Assembly (NCBI GenBank): GCA_003024785.1
Contig: PUQB01000556.1
Span: 103,795 to 167,794 of the forward strand
Direction: 5' to 3'
Source of the DNA: Selaginella tamariscina
Lineage: Eukaryota; Streptophyta; Lycopodiopsida; Selaginellales; Selaginellaceae
Length of the DNA: 64,000 nucleotides
Below the pieces are notes generated by a model. The model had not been told where the DNA came from and did not search any database. It was given only the letters and a program-made list of their open reading frames with translations. Both the position numbers and the translations under genes were made by a program. Positions 55,199-64,000 of this stretch are shown here, piece by piece; position 1 is the stretch's first letter, and each line of letters begins with the position of its first letter.

Positions 55199-56040
55199 TA
55201 TGAATTGGAAAGGTATAAGATACGTAAGGGTTACTTTTCACAATCCTTTTAATCATAATTAATTAAATTAATTATTTTAAAAGATTTTATATGCATTTTG
55301 AATTATAAATTAAAGACCTTCAGAATTAATGCATTTCATCTATATACATGAGTTTGAATATATAATTTTTTTTTAAATACCCTTCTTTTTAATATTTATT
55401 TATTAATTAAGTTTTAATTAATTACTACTAATACAAAAGGGGGCGAAAGCGTTCCCCCATTCTATATTGTGAACTGCTCTATCTTGGTTAAGAGATACGC
55501 CTTGTAGTTAGTTACGCTAAACTTTCACGCAGCCTCTCTAAGATTTTTAAAGTCAAAGTTTTAACATGAATTAGATTAAACTAAAAGGTTTAATTTTTAT
55601 TTTGATAAAATTGTAATTTTTTTCCAGTAAAATATGATGAAGAAGGATTTGATTATTTACATAGACATGTATATATTTTTAAATATATATAAATATAATT
55701 TTTTTTCTTAGAAACCCTCGCGCTGTATTAAAAAGACACGTTACATTGTTATAAATTGACTGAACGTTTGTGTGTTCACATCTTACAAGCTACGCGTATG
55801 TGTCCTAATACGACAACCGTATTCAAACGCTGAATAAGTATGTATGATCGACGCAAAATATAGTGTATGCTGTCATATGAGTGGCAATGCTATGCTTAGT
55901 TGACTTAATCAGAAATTTAATAGGTTTGAACGAAGGAGCTATGTCTTCTTCTTAGAAACACATGGTGAAAGTCAGTCAAGTAGTGAAATTCTGTTATATA
56001 AATTCGGTCGTATATATGCCTCGCAGTGAAATATTTAATT
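55199..56040. other. AT-rich spacer, copy B
   Basis: Counterpart of 16081-16980; no gene. Contains the same conserved block around 55440-55535. Confidence 0.5.
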
Positions 56041-56044
56041 CAAA

Positions 56045-56505
56045 TTAAATGGATACTGCAGTCGAGCAGTGGTACTTGGAAACATGCGGTATGCATGGGA
56101 TACTGCCAAGGAGGAGTTTCAGAAGGCTACCATTCACTTCCCATAGTGATATAGATCCCTGTGCAGAAAGAATTGCATGGGAACGAGAGTGGGTACTTCA
56201 ATTCTGACATTGACAGGTGTTGATCAGCTAACTATTGTTCTTACGCTTCCGGCGGTGGCAAGCAGAAAGACCGACGGTTGCGATGCAGATCATAATCGAG
56301 TTGCAAAAGCTGCATCAAACAAGTGAATTTTATGAGCTCGTGAGGTTTCTTGAAGCAGTATGTTTCTATTATCGACTTTCTTACTGATAAAACCTCAAAA
56401 GGGACACAGATGGGGGAGAGGTTAACTTCAAGCGTGCTGCATTCTGAAGATTACTAAACTGTCAGTAAGGACGTTGATAATAGGAACATACTGCTTTGGA
56501 ATATA
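56045..56505 (+). pseudogene. Scrambled GH3 relic (copy B)
   Basis: Same arrangement as 16985-17440: plus-strand exon 1-2 pieces (AKEEFQK, SDIDPCAER; SGGGKQK, NRVAKAASNK) and a minus-strand exon-3 piece at 56403-56505. Its presence in both copies shows the scrambling predates the duplication. Confidence 0.7.
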
Positions 56506-56880
56506 TGAGCTTCATTGAGTAAACTACCCTTTCAGTCTCAGGTACGTTCGTGGTGTGCTTTTATTTCATTGCGTAATACATAATTTTGTGTGGTTTGTTC
56601 GGTATGGTGAAGACAAAGCACGTCTTATATTTATTTATATATAGCGGCGGTGGGTTAGGAAACACATGCGTACGTGTCCGTGCAGCACGCTCACACCTCA
56701 AGACAAGCTCAAGCAGCTCTGTATTATGCACATTATTTAAACACAAATGATATTATTTATATAATGAATTTTTCTTTCACAGAGTTTCATAGCATGAACC
56801 AAGGATTAGGCAAAGACAGGACTCATCACAAACGCACATAATATGAATCGATATTAAATTTTTCTTCTTCTTTCATTATT

Positions 56881-56976
56881 ATGGAATTGCAGCGTTCTAG
56901 TCACGACGAAGGTGGCGACAGCGATGACAATGGTGTTGTTGGTGCAACAGGCAGTGATGATGCAACTCAGTGTTAA
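56881..56976 (+). CDS. 31-codon acidic ORF, copy B
   Basis: Same peptide as at 17822-17917 with a single T-to-A change (GVVGATGSDDATQC); frame kept. Confidence 0.3.
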   Translation: MELQRSSHDEGGDSDDNGVVGATGSDDATQC

Positions 56977-59955
56977 ATCCAAAAAACAAGCACTATCATT
57001 AGTAACTAAAGCACGCAATAGTAATACTAATTAGAGAACATATCACTGAAATATTTAATTTTTCAACGTAACAATGGGATATTAAATCTAGAATATACAT
57101 ACATACATACATAACATAATAACATGAGTCTAGAAATGAGAAAATAATATGAAAGAGAATTGAGTAACATAATCAGAAATTAAAATATTTATTTATTTTT
57201 TTTTTTTATAGTAATCATTATTTATATTTAGGAAACTTCATATATAGCTCTGAAACTTATTGTATTTACATATATACCTGCCAAGGTTTTAAATTTACTC
57301 TTATACCTTTGAAAAGCTTCAATCCTTGTATTTGAATTTTTATATTAATAAAACTTAAATTATAATATATTAAGAATGAAATAAAAAAGATTTATTAATT
57401 CTTAAATCCTAAAAATGTCATAATAAAAATATTAAGAAAAATAGTTATATTATATTGTAATCTATATGTTTAGTTGATTTCATTTTGAAATTAATATAAA
57501 TTAATCATTTTAAGAGAAATTTCATTGATTTAAAAACAAAACTATTTTAGTTTAATTTAAGAGAAATTTCATATATATCATATACATTCCTTGAAATTTT
57601 AGATTTACATAATTACCCATGATTCAATTTAAAACTTTATAGGCTTTAAAATTAAACTAAAAAATATTTTCTTAAAAATCAAGAATAATTCATAATTAAT
57701 TGATATGTTATTATATTTAGTTCTAAAATGCAATCAATTAAACACATATACTTCAATATAATATAATTATTTTTAAAAAAAATATTATTTCTTAACATTT
57801 ATTATTATAACATTTTAAATATTTAACCATTAATAAATATTATTTAATTTAATTCTAAATATGTTATAAGTTAAATACATAATTTTATTAATATTATTAT
57901 TTAAAATTTACAATACAAGATTTAAATGTTTTTCAAAAGTATAAATATAAATTTAAAACTTTCATAAAGTATATTTGTAAATTCAAAATTTTAAAAAGTA
58001 TATATGTAAATATGATAAATTTAAGTTGATATATATGAAATTTTCCCTTTATATTTTTGTGATCAATTATAACAATTGTTAATTATTCTTATTTGTAGCA
58101 ATCTTAAATTAGTTACTCATTATATTTATAATAATTTTAAGTCAGTTCTTAATTTCACTTCTGCTCATTCTTATTAATATTTTGCTTATTATCTATACTT
58201 TAAGTTTTTATTAGAATATTTATGATACTTTCATTTAGATCTTCTTATATGTATCTACATCATAATAAAACAAAATAAAATATTCTTATTTATTATTAAG
58301 ACCTACTTTCCACTAGCGGGTGGTTAATTGCCTCAACCAATTAAAATAAAAAAATTATTTTTCTACCATTGGTTTAGTTTTCCATTTGCTAGTTACAAGA
58401 TTTTTACAGCTTCTTTTTTTACTTTGGTGACACATCTTTTTATAACAAGTGTAAGTAGTTAAAAACTTATGGAGTATCCAAATTTTAAATTGAGGTTATC
58501 ATTTAAAATTAACAATTTTATTTTGCATTTTACTATTTAGGTTAACGAGAAAGTGTAAATAAAAAATATGTAATGTTATTTTATTATTATGGTACGTTAT
58601 GTTTATGCACTTAATGTAAATATGTAATGTAATGTAAGTACGTGGATACACTATAAATAAATTAGTAAATTAATTTTTGACTTGATACTCAAGTAAAAAT
58701 TTCCGTTTTTGTAATGATTATAACCGATAATATAGTATTTTTTTTAATAACTTATAATTTATTTCAATCTTAAATTTAATTGAAGATATAAAAATAAAAA
58801 TAATTTAAATTTAAATTTTAAAACTTAAAATTTTAATAATATTTTCTATTTATGCAACTCAATACTTAACTTTTCGAGGCATATGCCCTTGGGTTAATCT
58901 TAATTAAATTAATGAAATCCAATATTTTATTAATACAGTCCACACATGTAACTTAAAACTTAATAATACAATATTTTTTAATTTTCTTTATCATTCTCAT
59001 AACAGTAAAGTATATATAAAAAAATAATTTTTGATTCAATAGTTTAATTTAGAATAGGTTTTATTTTTTGTTAAGAAATTATAATAATAAACTTTTAAAA
59101 TATTCTAATAATATTCAAAGATATATTCTAATTGGATTAATCTAGAGTTTAGTTAGGAGTACTAGTTCAATTTTAATTTATTTGAAAAAAATAATATTAT
59201 AGAAAATTATTAAGAATATTCTATATTTAAGGTATGATAAAATATATATGAAAAAAGAATATATCTTAATAAATTATTTATACTCTTAAACTTAAACCAA
59301 AAAAATTATAATTGTCAAAGTTGTCCAATCAATCTCAAAAATTTTAACAATTTAAATTAATAATGGTTAAAATAACACTTTAACAATTATCTTTAGTGTA
59401 TTCGTCTTTATCTAGAAGTTATTGACAAGATCAATGGTTTAATATTAATATTCACGTATGTATTTAAATCACGTGTGTATATATATGTGTGATGGTAAAA
59501 AGGCTTATAATAATATATATTATGGACCTTATATATCGATAGAAAATCATATTTTACATTTTTGGACCTTATATTAAAATTATTTATTTATTTATTTGTC
59601 TTTTCTATACTCGAGACTGACACACCGTACGTGCCTATGTATACATAGAATAATGTTATAAACAACATTGCAATTCAGATAAAAATTCTATGATATCTAG
59701 TGAAGGTTTTTTATGAATTTATTTTAATTTATTTTCAATATTGCAAGTCAAAATAAGAAGTCAACTTACATACACTATATGTTGTTCACTTGAACAACAA
59801 TTCTTCCAGGACACACGCGCACACGCGTGCACATCTACGTCATCCTCCACCACCAATTACGTAACGATATACCCCACTGACCTAATGCTCCATTATACGC
59901 GTAGAAGAATAAATTTTTTCATTAATAAATATTTACAAAAAGAATGATCTCTAAT
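56977..59955. other. AT-rich spacer, copy B, with the empty gypsy site
   Basis: No gene. TTGAAGATATAAAAATAA near 58780 is the uninterrupted counterpart of the gypsy insertion site. At 58300-58390 there is a ~90-bp extra segment (CTACTTTCCACTAGCGGG) with no match in copy A. Confidence 0.7.
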
Positions 59956-59961
59956 AGCTAA

Positions 59962-61820
59962 TTAAGAGCTCTTCGATCGAACAGACATAACAACATTAGA
60001 CTCGAAAATCCTCAAAATGGTAGGATTAGTCACCAACCTCGGCGTCTTGTACTGTCCGATACTCCCTTGTCCACTAAATACCACGTGGTTAACTATCCTG
60101 TCAAAAGTTCCACTCTCTACTACCTTGATCTCTAAGGGTCCGATACTGCCTTCCCTCCGGTTCCGGTTGTACACCGTGGAGAGGAAGCTCTCCAATACGT
60201 TACTGCAGTACCGTACGTTCTCAGACTCTGCACCAATCCAGTTCGGCTCCACCGGGTTCCCATCTGCAGTGGAGAGCTCCCAGTAGACAACATAGTGACC
60301 AGGTTGAGAACACAGATCAACCCTGCTGGTGTAATCCAACAGTCTGAACTTTGGCAGCACTGATGCTCCATTCGCAACTGCATTATGGAGCTCGAATTCG
60401 TCAGTCTTGTCAGTGTCCACGCTCAGTAGAACGCCCGCCCGTCTCATAAACGCAAACTGCGGGGCACTGTTGTGGAAGCTTGCGACCTTGAGCACGTCTC
60501 CGACACGGTATCGATACAGCCCGCCTTTGGTAGTCACCACCAGCTCGTACTCGTGGCCGAGCTTCACGTCCGCTAGCTCGACCAGAGTCCCGTCCGGCGC
60601 TAGAAACTCGTAGAAAGCGAAACAAGGGAAGACAGTGTAGAGAACCTGAGAGGGATCGCAGATGGGCGAGAGGTTGACTCCGAGCGTGCTGCATTCCGAA
60701 GAGGCGTACAGAGACGAAGCTATTGGTAATCCGTCAGTATAGAAGTCGATAATAGGAACATACTGCTTCATGGAGCCTGTAACTATGGAATGTGCCAGGT
60801 TCACGTTCGGAAACAACCGCCGTATGATCCCCCGCCAAGACTGTTTTGAACACTCCCACCGGATGGCGTTAGCCAGCACCGGGTTTGGCCTCAGTATGTT
60901 GTTCACTGCATCCTTTACTGAGAGGTCCGAGACAATGTTGGTGTTCACTGAGCCCCTCTCTATATCGTCGGATATCTCCCTCCAGTACTTACGGAGCTCC
61001 TTCATGCCCCGGACAAACGTCGAGGCGAAGACTGCCCCGATAGACGACACCTCCTGGACTGGGCGAGCCCACACAGGAGGTGACAGTAGCTTGTTTGTTG
61101 GTAATCCACACACACTATAACTTCATCTGGACTGGTGTATCCAGACTCCGGGTCTCTCTTCCGGTTCCGAAATGCAGGGCTGGTGAAATACCCGCTCAGT
61201 CCGGAGCACGTTATGACTCCGCCGGACGTTATTCCCGGCTTCCTGACGTATATGAATTGCAGGGTCTTGCCTTTGCTAGCGTATGGTGCTTGTCTGCGAT
61301 GCCACAGTGAGTTTCAGTCAAAAGATGAACATTTATATATTCATTAAAAACTCACTTGTTCAATGCAGCTTTAGCGACTCGGTTAAGCACGACGAACTCG
61401 GCATCATAGCCCTCGGCCTTGGGAAAGAGCTTCTGCTTCCCACCGGATGTACCAGAACTGCAGTCAACGACAGCTAGTTAGCAAAGCCAGTCAACGAAAG
61501 TCGAGGGTCAAGATGAAATACCTGGTAAGCATCTCATGCACCCTGCTACCCAGTATAGTGCCACTCTCGTCCCCATTGGCTATTCTTTGTACATATGGCT
61601 CTATATCGCTGTAGGAAGCGAGCGGTAGCTTCTTGAATTCTTCCTTGGACGGTATACCGTAGATACCATACTTTTCCAAGTAGTCTATACCACTATTTGC
61701 CTGCAGTATCCTTTGAAGAGCTTCGTTCTGTACAGTGGACACATCTTTGGTTACTCTCTCTACAAACTCGAGTGCTGCCTCGTCAGATGCAATGTTTTCG
61801 AGAATCCCCTTGGCTTCCAT
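59962..61820 (-). CDS. GH3: GH3 family acyl-acid amido synthetase, copy B (one frameshift in exon 3)
   Basis: Same three-exon structure as copy A: exon 1 61820-61522, exon 2 about 61457-61356, exon 3 about 61293-59962. All GH3 motifs are present (SSGTSGGKQK, YASSE, LYRYRVGDVLKV). Exon 2 ends AACAA|GTGAGT, keeping phase. In exon 3 one G is missing at about 61054-61056 (copy A reads GGGACTGGG, copy B GGACTGGG), so the QTSYCHLLCGLAQSQE segment shifts frame. Otherwise the coding sequence differs from copy A at only a handful of bases. If the breaks are assembly errors, both copies encode essentially the same enzyme. Confidence 0.88.
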
Positions 61821-61982
61821 ACCAATAGCAAACTTCTTATGTCACACTGGAACTGAACAAGCCTTGTATGTAACAGTTGCGAATGTAACCCCAGAGATGA
61901 ACTAATTCCTTAGAACGATTTTCTCTCTCTCTCTTTTTTTGGTGTTGTGTTTGACAGTGTGTTGGGGATGGCTCATGTGTGT

Positions 61983-61990
61983 TATATAGT
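61983..61990 (-). promoter_or_regulatory. TATA-like box of GH3 copy B
   Basis: ACTATATA on the minus strand about 165 bp before the start codon; identical in copy A. Confidence 0.4.
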
Positions 61991-62159
61991 AAAACTTTCA
62001 TGACTTGACCGAGCCAATGGAGCTTCCAGGAAGACCTAGCTCCTTCCGTTGTTGACAAATTAAGGTTTAATTTGCGCTTCCAGAGTTTCATCGCTAGTAT
62101 TCTACATAGGAGGCTGCGAGGCATAGCTATGATGATCACTAAAGGATTAAACAAGATTA

Positions 62160-62598
62160 AATTACCGGAAGATTCAATGTTTGAATAGGGTTGTCGTATC
62201 TAAGTTTTTGGCTACTAGCAGATGTCACATGGCAGGTTCTTGTTCAGTTTCTGGGGTAATACTAAACCTGACTAACAGAACCAATCTTTAGAATTTTGTA
62301 AAGAGTTTAGGGTTTTACTGTTTAACGTGTGAAAATCATGTGCAAACTCAGCTTCCCTTCTACAGTCAGAACGTTCTAATTTTAGTTGTCATTCGTAACT
62401 TCTGTGTAGAAATTTCTTTAAATTTTAACATTAATTGAAAAAGTTTACTCACCGGGGTTCGATCCCTGGTCCCTCCACTTTTATTTTCTTTTATAGTAAA
62501 ATTATGAAAAACTTAAATTAAAGTTAACTCAAGCTAACTTCCGAAGAACCCTAATATGGTGTTCGGCAGGATTCGATTTCTTTTTCTCCGATATTGCA
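62160..62598. other. Spacer upstream of GH3 copy B
   Basis: No gene. Carries the same GGGGTTCGATCCCTGG T-arm-like sequence as copy A (62455-62470). Confidence 0.4.
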
Positions 62599-64000
62599 AT
62601 GGAGCATAGATTGCAGAATTTATCAAAGAGAATTCAATCAGCAAAGGTACATAGTATACCTGTCTGCGTGTGTGGACACACATCGTAGACATAAACTGCG
62701 TATGTCCCTGTGTGCTGAAACATGTAAAATACATCAGACGAAAGTGCAGGAGATGTGTGTGGCGTGTGCGTGTGTGATATAGAACGAAAAGTATAGCAAC
62801 TTTGTGTATACGGCTATATAGTCATGTATTATATATATATATATACATTTCCAATGGTATATAACATTGGAAATACATCAGGCCAAAGTGGATGCAATAT
62901 CAGGAACGAAGCAGTTTTCTCAACAACGAAATAACCCCCATCCCAAGTGTCGGATTTTACCCCTCTACCAGTTATCAACGTAGAGCTGGATGCTGGAAAT
63001 TGGCAGGTATGCGTGTGGGACATAGTTGTATGGATGAAAGAACTCAGTGGAGTTCAGCATTTTCCTTCGTGTTGATGCTGTTATCTGGGTGTGTGTTTGT
63101 GATGTATATATGTATGTGTGTTGTACTACGTGACTTACAAAAGCTAAAGGAGGATGAAAACGAAGGCACATTGGGGCTTTTTCGCTTCTTTTTGGAGACT
63201 AACCACGAACGGTTGAATGTTTTATCAAGGAATAAGGTAATTGAAACTATTTCAGTAAATTAGAAGGCTAATATAGTTTCACTTTGGTGGACGATCTTGC
63301 CGCCGGATGTCACTTCTGTAGAGGACAATCAACGAGTGAGTTAGAGATCTACATATGAAATAAACATTTTAATATTTTTATATAAGAATATTCTCTCTTT
63401 CATAGAGTGTGCCTGGACTAGAGGATATGGGTTCAAACCCGGTTTCTTTATTTTTATTTGCCTTGCCTTCAAAGCTTCCAGATCTTCCAGCATACATAAG
63501 CTGGACAGGTACACACCATACACACAATCTGTACGTTACTTAATAGCATGAGTTTAATTTATGTCATCCAGGCATACATAGATACATCCATGTGTACACT
63601 CTTTAAATTCAATTATAGGATCAATGCGCGACATATCATCCATAGCAAATACAGGTTTTGAAAGGACTGAAAAAAATAAGAAATATGTTAATTGTTATTT
63701 TATTTTTGATTTTTTAAACTTGTTTTGAAGAAATTACACCGGTGAAACCGTCTAGTGTAACTCCAGCACCGTCCAGAATGATAACAAGGGTATTCATTTT
63801 CTATCCCGGTGGCTAAAAATGGAATCGACACCTATGAACGTTGAAGATAGCAAAGGTCTCTCTCTCTCACACACGCACGCACGCACGCCCGCACACACTC
63901 AGAGCTCGTATTGTATTTGTTAGGAAAACAGAAGAGTCCACCACCGCCACCACCATTACCACCTTCTTCTTCACCACTGTTTAATACAAGCAATTCTTAA
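62599..64000 (+). CDS. Small-exon Pro/Ser-rich gene of unknown function, copy B (partial)
   Basis: Starts MEHRLQNLSKRIQSAK at 62599, then the same exon series as copy A. The KPFTPPPPP exon is deleted (63400 joins directly to the SVPGLE exon), and the last Pro-rich exon runs to the window end. The deletion suggests that at most one copy keeps the full structure. Confidence 0.4.

Larger units (their letters stand above)
54851..64000 (+). repeat. Segmental duplication, copy B (runs off the window)
   Basis: Collinear with 15733-28374 apart from the gypsy element present only in copy A. The GH3 gene with its upstream region (about 59880-62270) is nearly identical between copies, while the rest shows several percent difference and many small indels. 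The window ends at the point matching about 28374. Confidence 0.88.

Overview
The window is nuclear DNA from a land plant. It carries a photosystem I antenna gene of the Lhca4 type, a GH17 beta-1,3-glucanase, GH3 acyl-acid amido synthetases, an LRR receptor-kinase fragment, an expansin relic and plant Ty1/copia and Ty3/gypsy elements. Introns are numerous and mostly short (about 50-150 bp), and many hold TG/CA or CT/CA microsatellites. Lhca4 plus very short introns would fit a lycophyte such as Selaginella, but that is a guess from style, not a proof.

Layout. 0.1-13.3 kb is a gene-dense block: Lhca4-like (+), two small plastid-type genes (-), an EGF-like secreted protein (+), a GH17 glucanase (+) and a long multi-exon ARM/HEAT-repeat gene (+) with a MITE and a large purine tract in its introns. 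13.8-15.5 kb is a divergent DEAD-box-like gene (-), divergent from a copy of the ARM-gene first exon. 15.7-28.4 kb (copy A) and 54.85-64.0 kb (copy B) are the two arms of a segmental duplication. Each holds an intact-looking GH3 gene, a scrambled GH3 relic, ARM-gene exon relics and an unidentified proline/serine-rich gene. A small gypsy element sits in copy A only, and copy B shows the empty site. 28.6-30.4 kb holds an expansin relic, a receptor-kinase tail, a piece of copia LTR and a partial copy of the DEAD-box gene.

31.5-47 kb is nested mobile DNA. An old plus-strand gypsy RT is split by a 12.4-kb LTR-bounded insertion (31983-44355). That insertion contains a minus-strand chromovirus and about 6.6 kb of foreign cargo. 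The cargo is the most unusual part of the window: about 22 copies of an 18-bp GC-armed palindrome (core ATTAAT), followed by a multi-exon gene with a ParB-like region and a DNA-methyltransferase-like region, then an FCP1/SCP-like phosphatase relic. 48.9-50.4 kb is an LRR ectodomain interrupted by a copia element (50.39-54.85 kb).

Two cross-cutting points. First, the halves of one copia LTR lie at 29331-29391 and 54732-54850. Reversing the segment 29392-54850 would rejoin the LTR, place the LRR and kinase pieces on the same strand on either side of the copia element, and rejoin the duplicated DEAD-box/ARM block to copy B, so I infer a ~25.5-kb inversion (or a mis-assembly mimicking one). Second, nearly every conserved gene contains one or two single-base frameshifts, often at short homopolymers. 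Residual assembly indels are a serious alternative to true pseudogenes throughout.
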